Positions 29,069 to 38,912 of a DNA stretch of 64,000 nucleotides are shown one piece after another. The number at the start of each line of letters is the position of its first letter. Positions within the stretch are counted from its first letter, which is position 1. The position numbers and the translations under genes are program-made. Source of the stretch: an uncultured Gilliamella sp. Lineage in GTDB: Bacteria; Pseudomonadota; Gammaproteobacteria; Enterobacterales; Orbaceae. The stretch is taken from positions 1 through 64,000 of the forward strand of contig CAMLMY010000006.1 in NCBI GenBank assembly GCA_946481345.1, read 5' to 3'. The notes beneath the pieces are model-generated. The model was not told the DNA's origin, searched no databases, and saw only the letters and a list, made by a program, of their open reading frames with translations.

Positions 29069-30082
29069 TTGAATATTACGACCCATGAAACCGTGCTAGA
29101 GCCAGCAGATAATCAGCGACTTAATAGTCTTTGTGGTCCTTATGATGACAATATTAAACAACTTGAACGTCGTTTAGGGATTGAAATAAATCACCGTGGT
29201 AATCTCTTTGCCATCACTGGTGATACCATTTGTGTAAAAGCTGCATCAGAAATATTACAATCGCTTTATAAGCAAACTAAACAAAAAGATAATATTATCG
29301 ATATTGAGCCAGAGCAGATACATTTAGCTATTAAAGAATCTGGTGCTTTAGAAAAAGCTAAAGAGCATCTTCCTGCGTATGTTGATCTGCATGGTAGTAA
29401 GCAAGTCATGATAAAAACCAAACGTGGAGTAATAAAACCACGTACACCTAATCAGGCTCAATATATTGCTCATGTATTAGATTATGATATTTCTTTTGGT
29501 ATTGGTCCGGCTGGTACCGGAAAAACCTATTTAGCGGTAGCCGCAGCGGTTGATGCACTAGAAAAACAGCAAATTAGACGTATCGTTTTAACTCGCCCTG
29601 CGGTTGAAGCCGGCGAAAAACTAGGTTTTTTACCTGGTGATTTAAGTCAAAAAGTCGATCCTTATTTACGTCCACTTTATGATGCATTGTTTGAAATGCT
29701 TGGTTTTGAAAAAGTTGAAAAACTAATCGAAAAAAGTGTTATTGAAGTTGCTCCATTAGCCTATATGCGTGGGCGTACTCTTAATGATGCCTTTATTATT
29801 CTTGATGAAAGCCAAAATACCACAATTGAGCAAATGAAGATGTTTTTAACGCGTATTGGTTTTAATTCTAAAGCGGTCATCACTGGTGATATTACGCAAA
29901 TTGATTTACCTCGTCACCAAAAATCAGGATTACGCCATGCCATCGAAGTATTAAGCGAAGTTGATGATATTAGTTTTAATTTTTTCAAGAGTGAAGATGT
30001 AGTTCGCCATCCTGTCGTAGCTAGAATTGTTAATGCTTATGAAAAATGGGAACAACAAGAACACAAGCAACAACAGTCATAA
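29069..30082 (+). CDS. ybeZ: PhoH-like ATPase YbeZ (PhoL)
   Basis: Cytosolic P-loop ATPase of the PhoH family, thought to act in RNA metabolism with the rRNA endonuclease YbeY. The N-terminal KH-like region is followed by Walker A GPAGTGKTYLA near residue 148 and Walker B FIILDESQNTT near residue 241. The 337 residues are close to E. coli YbeZ (346). The start is TTG with GAGGA seven bases upstream, and no ATG fits homology. The expected ybeY-ybeX-lnt genes do not follow; mrdA comes next. Confidence 0.92.
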   Translation: MNITTHETVLEPADNQRLNSLCGPYDDNIKQLERRLGIEINHRGNLFAITGDTICVKAASEILQSLYKQTKQKDNIIDIEPEQIHLAIKESGALEKAKEHLPAYVDLHGSKQVMIKTKRGVIKPRTPNQAQYIAHVLDYDISFGIGPAGTGKTYLAVAAAVDALEKQQIRRIVLTRPAVEAGEKLGFLPGDLSQKVDPYLRPLYDALFEMLGFEKVEKLIEKSVIEVAPLAYMRGRTLNDAFIILDESQNTTIEQMKMFLTRIGFNSKAVITGDITQIDLPRHQKSGLRHAIEVLSEVDDISFNFFKSEDVVRHPVVARIVNAYEKWEQQEHKQQQS

Positions 30083-30105
30083 ACAGAATTTAGAGGAGCT
30101 ATATT

Positions 30106-32052
30106 ATCTCTATTTCAGGTAAAACAAAAAAGGGCAATATTCGCGATCACTCAGCAGAAACAAACTTATTTTTGCGTAGGGCGTTGTTTGCATTTGTGGT
30201 AATTATTCTATTAATTTTTGTGTTATTAGCCAATTTAGCTGATCTACAAATTTCAAACTTTAGTTATTACAGTACCAAATCAAACAACAATCGTATTGAA
30301 ATTATCCCTATTCCTCCTAGTCGCGGTATGATTTATGATCGTAATGGTACACCATTGGCGATAAATAATATTACCTATCAACTTAATATTGTTCCTGATA
30401 AAACCAAAAACCTTAATGAACAGTTTGAACAGTTAAAAATGATTGTTGATTTAACTGATGAAGATATTGAGAATTTCCAAAAGGAACGCCGTAATTATCG
30501 GGCTCATCGACCTGTGCCACTAAAAGAAAATTTAACAGAAAAACAAATAGCACGTTTTATTGTTGATCAGCATCGTTTTCCATTTGTGTCGATTGTTAAA
30601 ATTCAACATCGATATTATCCATATGGCGCTTCACTTACCCATATTCTTGGCTATATCTCTAAAATAAATACTCAAGATAAACAACGTTTAGAAGAAGAAA
30701 ATAAAGCCAGCGATTATGTGGCTACTTTCAATATTGGTAAAATGGGGATTGAACGGTATTACGAAGATGTCTTACATGGTACGGCTGGTAATGAAAAAGT
30801 TGAAGTAAATAGCCGAGGTCGTATTGTTCGCTTACTTGAACAACATCCACCACAAGCTGGTGAAGATATCTATTTATCCATCAACCTTAAATTACAACTC
30901 TATATTGAATCACTACTTACTGGACGAAAAGCATCAGTTGTTGCTATTGATCCCAATAATGGTGAAGTATTAGCAATGGTGTCTAGCCCTAGTTATGACT
31001 CAAATGATTTTGTTGGTGGTATTTCCAGTAAAAAATATAGTGAGTTACTTAATGATCCAAGTAAACCACTATTTAACCGAGCTTTACTTGGTGCTTACCC
31101 TCCTGCTTCAACGGTAAAACCATTTATTTCGATAGCCGCTTTAAGTGAAGGTGTCGTTTCACCGAAAAGTGTGGTTAATGATCCTGGCTGGTGGCAATTA
31201 CCCGGTACAGAAAGACGTTATCGAGATTGGCTAAAATGGGGGCACGGCCATGTTGATGTATTACGAGCAATTGAAGAATCGGTAGATACCTATTTTTACC
31301 AAGTTGCTTATGATATGGGTATTGATCGCCTAAATTTATGGATGACTAAGTTTGGTTATGGTGAGCGTACCGGCATTGATATTTCGGCTAATGAAGAGAC
31401 TCGTGCGGTTATGCCAAGTCGGGAATGGAAATTGAAGCGCCATAAAAAATCTTGGTTACAAGGTGACACCATTCCAGTTGGTATAGGTCAAGGTTATTGG
31501 ACTGCCACACCTATGCAAATGGCTAAAGCCTTAACCACATTAATTAATAATGGTAAAACTTTTACGCCGCACTTTTTACTCTATAAAAAAAGTGACATTA
31601 TTAATACTAATCAGAATCAGCCAACTATTGATCCCGAAAAATATGTTGAACCTAATAGCCTAGTTGATGTTAATCCAGCTTATTGGGCATTAGCTAAAGA
31701 AGGTATGCATCGAGTTATGTTTGGTGCTCGAGGTACTGCACGTAAAGTTTATGCTGGTGCTAAATATCAAGCGGCAGGTAAGTCAGGTACCGCTCAAGTT
31801 TATGGTTTAAAAGAAAACGAAACTTATAATGCCCATAAAATACCCGAACATTTACGTGACCATGCCTTATTTATCGCTTATGCACCTTATGATAAACCGA
31901 AAATAGCGCTAGCTATAGTCCTTGAAAATGGTGGCGGTGGTAGCTCCAATGGCGGTGCAGTAGCCCGTAAAATATTGGATTATTATCTTGAGGGTGATAA
32001 CTCAACAGAATTAGATGATGCATCATCATCGACGACAGGACATGAAGATTAA
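30106..32052 (+). CDS. mrdA: Penicillin-binding protein 2 (MrdA), apparent AUC or AUU start
   Basis: The transpeptidase of the Rod complex that makes lateral wall peptidoglycan. It has one membrane anchor, a dimerisation domain ([15 protein letters not shown]) and a transpeptidase domain with STVKPF (acyl-Ser), SVDTYFYQ and KSGTAQ. The only conventional start, TTG at 30172, would drop [11 protein letters not shown], which matches RDYTAESALFV of E. coli PBP2, and has no ribosome site. A stop lies at 30091. Between it and that TTG there is no ATG, GTG or TTG, but GAGGAG is followed by ATT (30103) and ATC (30106). ATC has the better spacing, giving 648 residues. RodA follows by two bases. Confidence 0.9.
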   Translation: MSISGKTKKGNIRDHSAETNLFLRRALFAFVVIILLIFVLLANLADLQISNFSYYSTKSNNNRIEIIPIPPSRGMIYDRNGTPLAINNITYQLNIVPDKTKNLNEQFEQLKMIVDLTDEDIENFQKERRNYRAHRPVPLKENLTEKQIARFIVDQHRFPFVSIVKIQHRYYPYGASLTHILGYISKINTQDKQRLEEENKASDYVATFNIGKMGIERYYEDVLHGTAGNEKVEVNSRGRIVRLLEQHPPQAGEDIYLSINLKLQLYIESLLTGRKASVVAIDPNNGEVLAMVSSPSYDSNDFVGGISSKKYSELLNDPSKPLFNRALLGAYPPASTVKPFISIAALSEGVVSPKSVVNDPGWWQLPGTERRYRDWLKWGHGHVDVLRAIEESVDTYFYQVAYDMGIDRLNLWMTKFGYGERTGIDISANEETRAVMPSREWKLKRHKKSWLQGDTIPVGIGQGYWTATPMQMAKALTTLINNGKTFTPHFLLYKKSDIINTNQNQPTIDPEKYVEPNSLVDVNPAYWALAKEGMHRVMFGARGTARKVYAGAKYQAAGKSGTAQVYGLKENETYNAHKIPEHLRDHALFIAYAPYDKPKIALAIVLENGGGGSSNGGAVARKILDYYLEGDNSTELDDASSSTTGHED

Positions 32053-32054
32053 TT

Positions 32055-33161
32055 ATGAACAATATTAAGAAATCTTTTTGGCAAAAGATACATATCGATC
32101 CCCTTTTTTGCTTATTTATAACCTTACTACTTGGTTATAGCCTTTATATTTTATGGAGTGCTAGTGGCCAAAATGTAGATATGATGCAAAAACGAGTAAT
32201 CCAAATAATTCTTGGTTTTTTTGTGATGATTGTTTTTGCCCAAATTTCACCGCGAAGCTATGAACAGTGGGCACCTTATCTCTATATTGCCTGTATTATT
32301 ATATTACTATTAGTTGATATTTTCGGTTATACCAGTAAAGGCGCTCAACGTTGGTTAGATTTAGGCGTCATTCGTTTTCAACCGTCAGAAATTGCTAAAA
32401 TTGCTGTACCATTAATGGTAGCTAAGTTTATTCATCGTGACGGCTGCCCACCACCGGTTAAAACAACTTTGCAAACTTTAGCTATTATTGGTGTACCTAC
32501 CTTATTAGTAGCAATGCAACCCGATTTAGGAACGGCTATTTTAATTATTATGTCGGGTATTTTTATTATATTTTTAGCTGGGATTAACTGGCGATTTATT
32601 CTTGTTGCTTTGATATTGATAGCCATATTTTTACCGATTATGTGGTTTTATTTAATGCATGATTATCAACGTGAACGAGTATTAACATTATTTAATCCTG
32701 AGCGTGATCCTAATGGTGCTGGCTATCATATCTTGCAATCGAAAACCGCGATAGGATCGGGGGGAATATGGGGTAAAGGTTGGCTTGAAGGTACGCAATC
32801 TCAGCTAGAATTTTTACCGGAAAGACATACTGACTTTATCTTTTCAGTTATCGCTGAAGAGTTTGGCTTTATTGGCTCTATTGTTTTGTTAGTCTTGTTT
32901 TTATGCTTAATTATACGTGGATTAATTATTGCTGCTCAGGCACAAACGACGTTTGGACGAATACTGTCTGGTGGTTTGATTTTGGTATTTTTTGTCTATG
33001 TATTTATTAATATCGGTATGGTCAGTGGAATCTTACCAGTAGTTGGTGTACCATTACCTCTAATAAGTTATGGTGGCTCTTCTCTGGTCGTTTTAATGGC
33101 AAGTTTTGGCATTATGATGTCTATTCACACTCATCGATACATGTTATCTAAAAACATTTAA
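32055..33161 (+). CDS. mrdB: Peptidoglycan glycosyltransferase MrdB (RodA)
   Basis: SEDS-family membrane polymerase that pairs with PBP2 in cell elongation. About ten membrane helices are visible over 368 residues (E. coli 370). Conserved segments are [18 protein letters not shown] near residue 94 with the Trp-Asp pair, MQPDLGTA near 155, and the C-terminal [19 protein letters not shown]. The gene begins two bases after mrdA, so it is translationally coupled, and dacA follows 14 bases later. rlpA, which lies between rodA and dacA in E. coli, is missing here. Confidence 0.97.
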   Translation: MNNIKKSFWQKIHIDPLFCLFITLLLGYSLYILWSASGQNVDMMQKRVIQIILGFFVMIVFAQISPRSYEQWAPYLYIACIIILLLVDIFGYTSKGAQRWLDLGVIRFQPSEIAKIAVPLMVAKFIHRDGCPPPVKTTLQTLAIIGVPTLLVAMQPDLGTAILIIMSGIFIIFLAGINWRFILVALILIAIFLPIMWFYLMHDYQRERVLTLFNPERDPNGAGYHILQSKTAIGSGGIWGKGWLEGTQSQLEFLPERHTDFIFSVIAEEFGFIGSIVLLVLFLCLIIRGLIIAAQAQTTFGRILSGGLILVFFVYVFINIGMVSGILPVVGVPLPLISYGGSSLVVLMASFGIMMSIHTHRYMLSKNI

Positions 33162-33175
33162 CGGAATTTTTATAA

Positions 33176-34357
33176 ATGAAAAAGAAATTAAAATTATCTT
33201 TTGGCTTGTTGGCGCTTGCAATATGTTCTTCTGCCTCTGCAGAGATGGCATTTCCTATTCCTGCTATCCCTCAATTAGATGCGGAAGCCTATATTTTAAT
33301 CGATGCCAAATCAGGCGAAATCCTAGCACAATATAATGCTGAACAACAACGTGATCCAGCAAGCTTAACTAAAATGATGACAAGTTATGTTGTTGGTCAA
33401 GCATTAGAATCAGGCCGTATTAAAAATGATGATATGGTACTGGTGAGTAAAGATGCATGGGCAACCGGTAATCCGGTTTTAAAAGGTTCATCATTGATGT
33501 TTTTAGAGGTTGGTAAAACAGTTTCGGTTGCTGATTTGAATAAAGGTATCATTATTCAATCGGGTAATGATGCATGTATCGCTATGGCTGAACATGTTGC
33601 TGGTAGTCAAGGTGCTTTCGTTAATTTAATGAATGAATATGCAAAAAAAATAGGTTTGCAACATACCCATTTTGAAACGGTACATGGTCTTGATGCGCCA
33701 GGACAGTATACAACAGCTAAAGATATGGCACTATTAGGTCAAGCTTTGATTCGTGACTTACCAACTGAATATGCTATCTATAAAGAAAAAGAGTTCACCT
33801 ATAACCTGTCAAAACCACAATTAAATCGTAATGGTTTACTTTGGGATACAACTTTAAATGTAGATGGTATTAAAACTGGTCATACGAATGCTGCTGGTTA
33901 TAACCTTGTTGCATCAGCGGTTGATGGTAATACCCGTTTAATTTCAGCCGTGCTTGGTGGCCGAACCTTTAAAGGTCGTGAAGAAGAGAGTAAAAAATTA
34001 CTCACTTGGGGATTCCGATTCTTTGAAACGGCTAATCCAGTTAAGCCTAATGCGCCATTAGTGACAGAGTCAGTTTGGTATGGCGATCAAAACAAAGTAA
34101 ATTTAGGGGCTATTAATGGTGCTTATATTACTGTGCCAAAAGGCCGTTCAGCTGACGTTAAAGTACAATACACCATTGATGATTACATCTATGCGCCAAT
34201 TACCAAAGGTGCAGCGGTTGGTAAAATTCAATTTTTATTAGATGATAAAGTGATCAACGAACAACCTTTAGTTGCCCTTGAAAATGTTGAAGAAGCAGGC
34301 TTCTTTGGAAATATTTGGGATTGGATAAGCTTACAATTCCATAAATTATTTAATTAA
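33176..34357 (+). CDS. dacA: D-alanyl-D-alanine carboxypeptidase DacA (PBP5-like)
   Basis: Periplasmic, membrane-tethered carboxypeptidase that trims pentapeptide side chains. A signal peptide (residues 1-22, ending SSASA) comes before the catalytic domain with SLTKMM (acyl-Ser), the SGN triad and KTGHTNAAG. The C-terminal beta domain is followed by an amphipathic membrane helix ([12 protein letters not shown]). The 393 residues compare with 403 for E. coli DacA. Last gene of the mrdA-mrdB-dacA operon, ended by a clear terminator. Confidence 0.96.
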   Translation: MKKKLKLSFGLLALAICSSASAEMAFPIPAIPQLDAEAYILIDAKSGEILAQYNAEQQRDPASLTKMMTSYVVGQALESGRIKNDDMVLVSKDAWATGNPVLKGSSLMFLEVGKTVSVADLNKGIIIQSGNDACIAMAEHVAGSQGAFVNLMNEYAKKIGLQHTHFETVHGLDAPGQYTTAKDMALLGQALIRDLPTEYAIYKEKEFTYNLSKPQLNRNGLLWDTTLNVDGIKTGHTNAAGYNLVASAVDGNTRLISAVLGGRTFKGREEESKKLLTWGFRFFETANPVKPNAPLVTESVWYGDQNKVNLGAINGAYITVPKGRSADVKVQYTIDDYIYAPITKGAAVGKIQFLLDDKVINEQPLVALENVEEAGFFGNIWDWISLQFHKLFN

Positions 34358-34380
34358 TTTTTAAGTTATAATTAACTTGA

Positions 34381-34418
34381 ACCGTTGTGTAACGCAAAGC
34401 TACACAGCGGTTTTTTTA
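34381..34418 (+). terminator. Intrinsic terminator after dacA
   Basis: ACCGTTGTGTA pairs with TACACAGCGGT (11 pairs, one G-U) and is followed by seven T residues, 24 bases after the stop. Confidence 0.9.
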
Positions 34419-34478
34419 TTATCTCGTATAAGCAACCATTAGTTATATACATGATTAATAACCTTTAATGTTAAGGCT

Positions 34479-34500
34479 AAAAAACCCCGTTCCTCAAAAA
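34479..34500 (-). repeat. Dispersed intergenic repeat, copy B
   Basis: AAAAAACCCCGTTCCTCAAA on the plus strand, i.e. GAGGAACGGGGTTTTTT on the minus strand, in the gap between the convergent dacA and fliR. It shares its core with copies at 10976 and 46153. Confidence 0.75.
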
Positions 34501-34544
34501 TTTTTGTTAAAAAATACCCCTGAATTTTATTAAGCTTAATTGGC

Positions 34545-35348
34545 TTAATTATTGGTGGCAGCAAGATAGATTAAAATTTGCGAAGTAGTTGAAAATATCT
34601 GTTCTAAAATAAATTCCACAAATGAAGGCAAGGTGGAAAATAAATAACTTAACATCATCAAGCCACATAATAAGGTGAGTGGATAGCCAACTACAAAAAT
34701 TGATAACTGAGGGGTAATTCTATTTAATAGCCCTAATGACAAATTAATAATCAGCAATAACGTCATTAATGGTAATGCCAACATAACGCCATTACTAAAT
34801 AATAGACCGGTTGTTTCGATTAAGGCTAAGTGACCTTTGGCTTTTAAAGGTGAAACGCTAATAGGGATAATATCAAAGCTGTTAGCTAACCCATATAGTA
34901 ACCATAGATGTCCATCTAAGCTGAGAAATATCAACAAGGCAATAATGTTAATTAAACGTGACAGTACAGAAGTAGATGGCCCACCAATAGGATCATAAAA
35001 GGTTGCCATGCCTAATCCCATTTGCATACCAATTAATTCACCTGCAAATCTTACCGTTAAAAAAGTAAGTTGTATGGTAAAACCGATTATGATGCCAATC
35101 ATGATTTGCTGGGCAATAACCCAGATACCGAGTAATGAATAAAGGGTAAGGTTGTCGTCTAACTTTGGTAAAGGTAATAAAATGACGATCAGCCCTGCTA
35201 AACCAATCTTTAACCGATTTGGCACCTCTTTTTCACCGACAATAGGTGCGACCATAATTAGCGCTAAAATACGGGTAAAAGGCAGAAAACTTGATCGAAC
35301 CCAAGCAAAAAAATCAATATTAAACAGATCGTGAATCGTGGCGTCCAT
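34545..35348 (-). CDS. fliR: Flagellar export gate protein FliR
   Basis: Inner-membrane component of the FliPQR export gate at the base of the flagellar type III secretion channel. It has 267 residues with about six hydrophobic helices; E. coli FliR has 261. GLGMATFYDPIGGPSTSVLS in the middle is a family signature. It is the last gene of the leftward fliLMNOPQR operon, five bases after fliQ. flhB, its usual partner and sometimes neighbour, is not in the window. Confidence 0.95.
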   Translation of the reverse strand: MDATIHDLFNIDFFAWVRSSFLPFTRILALIMVAPIVGEKEVPNRLKIGLAGLIVILLPLPKLDDNLTLYSLLGIWVIAQQIMIGIIIGFTIQLTFLTVRFAGELIGMQMGLGMATFYDPIGGPSTSVLSRLINIIALLIFLSLDGHLWLLYGLANSFDIIPISVSPLKAKGHLALIETTGLLFSNGVMLALPLMTLLLIINLSLGLLNRITPQLSIFVVGYPLTLLCGLMMLSYLFSTLPSFVEFILEQIFSTTSQILIYLAATNN

Positions 35349-35353
35349 TAAGG

Positions 35354-35623
35354 TTAACTAGTTAAGTTAGGAATATCAGTAATAACCAGACGGATATAAT
35401 CGATCATAGTCGTCAGCATTGAGGGGCCTAAAATGATTAATACTAACACCACCGCTAAAATCTTAGGAATAAAAGATAAGGTCATTTCATTAATTTGGGT
35501 TGCCGCTTGTAACAAACTGATAATTAGCCCAGTGACTAATGCTGCGAGTAGTAAAGGACCTGCAAGTGATGCGGCAACTTTGATTGCTTGAATGGCAAAA
35601 TGGCTAATATATTCAGAAGGCAT
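35354..35623 (-). CDS. fliQ: Flagellar export gate protein FliQ
   Basis: Small export gate subunit with two membrane helices over 89 residues (E. coli 89). LLAALVTGLIISLLQAATQI followed by NEMTLSFIPKI is the family signature. It packs around FliP and FliR in the gate complex. It lies between fliP (22 bases) and fliR (5 bases). Confidence 0.96.
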   Translation of the reverse strand: MPSEYISHFAIQAIKVAASLAGPLLLAALVTGLIISLLQAATQINEMTLSFIPKILAVVLVLIILGPSMLTTMIDYIRLVITDIPNLTS

Positions 35624-35645
35624 ATAATCCCTTATACTGTTGGTG

Positions 35646-36386
35646 TTAACTGAAAAAGCTTTGTGCTAATGAACCTAACAATAAATGCCAGCCATCAGCT
35701 AATACAAACAACATAATTTTAAAAGGTAGTGATACTGTTGCTGGTGGTACCATCATCATCCCTAATGCCATTAATGTACTGGCAACAACTAAATCAATGA
35801 CTAAAAAAGGAATAAACAGAGTAAAGCCAATTTGAAAAGCGGTTTTAAGTTCACTAACCACAAAAGCGGGGACTAAAACTCGTAGCGGGATATCTTCACG
35901 GGTTTGAATATCACCAGTATGGGACATATTAACAAATAGCGTTAAATCACTTTCACGAGTTTGACTCAACATAAATTCACGCAGTGGTTTGCTTGCCTGC
36001 GTCAAACTTTGTTGCATAGTGATTTGTTGTTGTGAATAGGGAAGATAAGCATCTTGATATATTTTATCCAATGTTGGTGACATAATAAAAAATGTCATAA
36101 ATAGTGCAATACCTAAAATTAATTGATTAGGCGGTGCGGATTGGGTACCAAGTGCACTACGTAATAGTCCTAACACAATAATGATACGAGTAAAACTCGT
36201 CATTAATAGTAATATAATTGGGATAAAAGTTAGTAGGGTTAAAAAAACTAAAGTTTCAACTGGTAATGACCAAGTTTGCCCTTCTGGTAGTGAGGTTTGA
36301 GTAACAATTGTTAACGGTGATAATTCAGCATAACTATATTGGCTGGCCAGCAATAAGCTAAATAAAATAACAAGTTTTAACCGCAC
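35646..36386 (-). CDS. fliP: Flagellar export gate protein FliP
   Basis: Core pore subunit of the flagellar type III gate. It has a cleavable signal peptide (residues 1-20, ending YSYA), which is usual for FliP, then four membrane helices. Signatures are [38 protein letters not shown] and the C-terminal [20 protein letters not shown]. The 246 residues match E. coli (245). It starts six bases after fliO. Confidence 0.97.
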   Translation of the reverse strand: MRLKLVILFSLLLASQYSYAELSPLTIVTQTSLPEGQTWSLPVETLVFLTLLTFIPIILLLMTSFTRIIIVLGLLRSALGTQSAPPNQLILGIALFMTFFIMSPTLDKIYQDAYLPYSQQQITMQQSLTQASKPLREFMLSQTRESDLTLFVNMSHTGDIQTREDIPLRVLVPAFVVSELKTAFQIGFTLFIPFLVIDLVVASTLMALGMMMVPPATVSLPFKIMLFVLADGWHLLLGSLAQSFFS

Positions 36387-36392
36387 AATTAA

Positions 36393-36794
36393 TCACACCT
36401 TTTTACTGTTTAACACAGATCTTAATATCTGATTGAACAGATTATTTTTTGACTGTTGTTCAACGTCAGCTGGCTCTGCGAATAACATTTCAGTACGTTG
36501 TTCATTGATAGTATGGAGTAAAGTCATTTGTTGTGCTGTAACCCCGACCACCAGTAATTGATGATCAACATAAACCAGCATAATGCGATCTTTGGCATTT
36601 ATATTGTAAGTTGCTTTAACATCAATGAATTGCTTAGTAGATTTTTGCCAACCTAACCGTTTTATTAGCCAGATTAAAACGAAAATAATGGTGATGACAC
36701 TAAAAAAGGCTATTCCTATTTGGCTATATAAACTTGATTCAGTAGGAATAGACGAAAAGTTTTGTATACCGGAGTTGATAGTTGATTCGCTCAT
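36393..36794 (-). CDS. fliO: Flagellar biosynthesis protein FliO
   Basis: Membrane assembly factor for the FliP ring. The 133 residues have one membrane helix (about residues 25-44) and a short cytoplasmic domain with RIMLVYVDHQLLVVGVT, the conserved part of FliO. Sequence is otherwise variable, as is normal. Position between fliN and fliP makes the assignment firm. E. coli FliO has 121 residues. Confidence 0.9.
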   Translation of the reverse strand: MSESTINSGIQNFSSIPTESSLYSQIGIAFFSVITIIFVLIWLIKRLGWQKSTKQFIDVKATYNINAKDRIMLVYVDHQLLVVGVTAQQMTLLHTINEQRTEMLFAEPADVEQQSKNNLFNQILRSVLNSKKV

Positions 36795-36814
36795 GGTTAT
36801 CTCATTAATGTTTA

Positions 36815-37195
36815 TTAACGACTTAATCTACGTACCCGTTCTGATGGGGTAATAATATCGGTAATTCGTACACCATAATTGTCACCCACCACCACGATCT
36901 CGCCTTGCGCAATTAAGTAACCGTTAATTAAAATATCTAATGGCTCACCAGCTAAACCATCTAAGGCGATAACTGAGCCTTGAGTTAAATTTAATAGATC
37001 TTTAATGGCCATTTTGGTGCGGCCAAGTTCAACACTTAAATTAACCGGAATATCTAAAATAAGATTAATATCTTGTTCTTTTACATTTGACGGTTGGGGA
37101 GAAAGGGTTTCAAAAATAGCTTCTGTCGTTACCGATTCTTCATTAGTTAAGTTAGTTGCTTGGCTATCATCACTGTTATTTGGCATATCACTCAT
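36815..37195 (-). CDS. fliN: Flagellar motor switch protein FliN
   Basis: C-ring protein that forms the base of the switch and docks FliH-FliI. From the ATG at 37195 it has 126 residues. AAGGAG is seven bases before this ATG, and an upstream in-frame ATG overlaps that site and is rejected. An acidic N-terminus comes before the SpoA domain: LDIPVNLSVELGRTKMAIKD, then LDGLAGEPLDILINGYLIAQ and the C-terminal GVRITDIITPSER. It overlaps the fliM stop by eight bases. Confidence 0.96.
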   Translation of the reverse strand: MSDMPNNSDDSQATNLTNEESVTTEAIFETLSPQPSNVKEQDINLILDIPVNLSVELGRTKMAIKDLLNLTQGSVIALDGLAGEPLDILINGYLIAQGEIVVVGDNYGVRITDIITPSERVRRLSR

Positions 37196-38225
37196 TGAAC
37201 ACTCCTTCATTCAATTGTTCTAATACAGGGTTGCTTATTTGCTCTACTTGAATTGCATATTGTTTATTTACACTACCATATTGGCCTTTTAAAACCGGTA
37301 CGCCACCAATAGTGGCATCTAGGCTGGTTGGTTTTTCAATATCTAAAATGTCGTTTACTTTTAATGCTAATAATTTGGCAACAGTTGTTTGAATATTTGT
37401 AAAATTAGCGACTAACTCAACCGTTGATTGTTTAATACCGCTAGTGAGGGAACTCATCCAGACATTATCATCTTGATGGGTTTGACTTTCGATCGGTGGT
37501 TTAATTAATAGCTCTTTGATAGGTTCAACCATTGTATATGGAATGCATATGCAGAAAGTTGCTTTAAAGCTTCCAATTTCAATTAAAAAGGTGGACGTTA
37601 ACACAACATCATCGGGAGAGCTGGTGATATTAGTAAATTTACTCTCAACTTCAGAACGAATATATTCAGTTTCAATACTGTATACGTCAATCCATGAATT
37701 TTGATATGTAGTTAAAGCAAGATCTAATACTCGTCTAATAATTTCTTGTTCGGTATGAGTAAATTCACGTCCTTCCGTTTCCATATTGGTGGTATGTCCA
37801 TCACCGCCAAAAAGCGTATCAACAACAATAAATACCAGTTCTGGTGAAAAAGAAAATAAGCAGCTTCCTCGTAAAGGATTAAGATGAACTAAATTTAAAT
37901 GGTAAGTTGCCGAAATATGCGAAAACTCTTTAAATGTTTTTGGCTCAATTGGCGAGGTAATAACATCCGTGTTACGACGTAATAAATTAAATAAACCAAT
38001 TCGAAATTGACGAGCAAAGCGTTCATTAATGATTTCTAATGCTGTTAGTCTTTCAGGGATAAAACTATGTTTAACTGATATATCATAAGGTTTTACTTCA
38101 GTCCGTTTACTTTGCTGTGATTGATAATTTTGCACAATATTTTTTTCAATACTGGCAGCATTATTCGGTGAATGTTTAGCTAAAGATTCACTTTTATCGC
38201 TAGTAGATTGAAGCTTATCAGACAT
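37188..38225 (-). CDS. fliM: Flagellar motor switch protein FliM
   Basis: Middle protein of the C-ring, the target of phospho-CheY. The 345 residues compare with 334 in E. coli. A variable N-terminal tail of about 55 residues precedes the core with RLTALEIINERFARQFRIGL. The middle domain carries FVVDTLFGGDG-type VFIVVDTLFGGDGHTTN. The C-terminal SpoA domain resembles FliN. The CheY-binding N-terminal motif (LSQxEID) is not apparent: the first residues read MSDKLQSTSDKSE. It lies between fliL (five bases) and fliN (overlap). Confidence 0.95.
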   Translation of the reverse strand: MSDKLQSTSDKSESLAKHSPNNAASIEKNIVQNYQSQQSKRTEVKPYDISVKHSFIPERLTALEIINERFARQFRIGLFNLLRRNTDVITSPIEPKTFKEFSHISATYHLNLVHLNPLRGSCLFSFSPELVFIVVDTLFGGDGHTTNMETEGREFTHTEQEIIRRVLDLALTTYQNSWIDVYSIETEYIRSEVESKFTNITSSPDDVVLTSTFLIEIGSFKATFCICIPYTMVEPIKELLIKPPIESQTHQDDNVWMSSLTSGIKQSTVELVANFTNIQTTVAKLLALKVNDILDIEKPTSLDATIGGVPVLKGQYGSVNKQYAIQVEQISNPVLEQLNEGVFNE

Positions 38226-38230
38226 GATAA

Positions 38231-38698
38231 TTACCTTATAATGAAATCAGTGAATAACACTTCATCAATTTTTACTGAATGTTTGGCATCGTATTGACGT
38301 GATAATGCTGTTTTTATTTGCTCTTGTAATTCGAGTTTGCCAGATTCTTTTTTCAAATTATTGACATATTGTTTTGAGGTTAACAGCAATACATCACTTC
38401 TTACTTCAGGCAAATATTCTAATAATACTGTTTTTTGATCTTCATCTTCGACGCGTAACACCATACCAACATATAGAATTTTATTGATATCTAAATTATC
38501 TTCAGAAGGAGGTAATGTAATGGTAAATGGTTTTAAGGTTAAAAAAACCGGTGATGAAACTTGAGGTTCTTGATGAGTGTGCGTCGTATTTTTAGCTTGA
38601 TTTTCGAACCATAAATAAGCTGCTGAACCTATTGCGAGTAAGGTAATTAGAATAAGTATTAGGTTTAAAATTCTTACTTTTTTATTGGTGGTTTGCAT
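38231..38698 (-). CDS. fliL: Flagellar basal-body associated protein FliL
   Basis: Inner-membrane protein next to the stator. The 155 residues have one N-terminal membrane helix (about 9-28) and a periplasmic SPFH-like domain with VFLTLKPFTITLP and ending VLFTDFIIR. First gene of the fliLMNOPQR operon. The 214-base gap upstream separates it from fliK and should hold its promoter. Confidence 0.93.
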   Translation of the reverse strand: MQTTNKKVRILNLILILITLLAIGSAAYLWFENQAKNTTHTHQEPQVSSPVFLTLKPFTITLPPSEDNLDINKILYVGMVLRVEDEDQKTVLLEYLPEVRSDVLLLTSKQYVNNLKKESGKLELQEQIKTALSRQYDAKHSVKIDEVLFTDFIIR

Positions 38699-38912
38699 AT
38701 TTATTATTGTCTCAATGAAAATTAACGAAAGATTTGTAGCTATTTAAATAACCAAAAATTACCAAAATAATAAATCATGCCGTAAGAATTAATCGGAAGA
38801 ATAGGCAATAAAAATATTATCTATTCAACCTTTTTAATATTAAGTTATTAAAGTTAAACACAGTGATAAGCTTAGATATCAATCATTTTATAAATATTGT
38901 CATAACCGTTAT

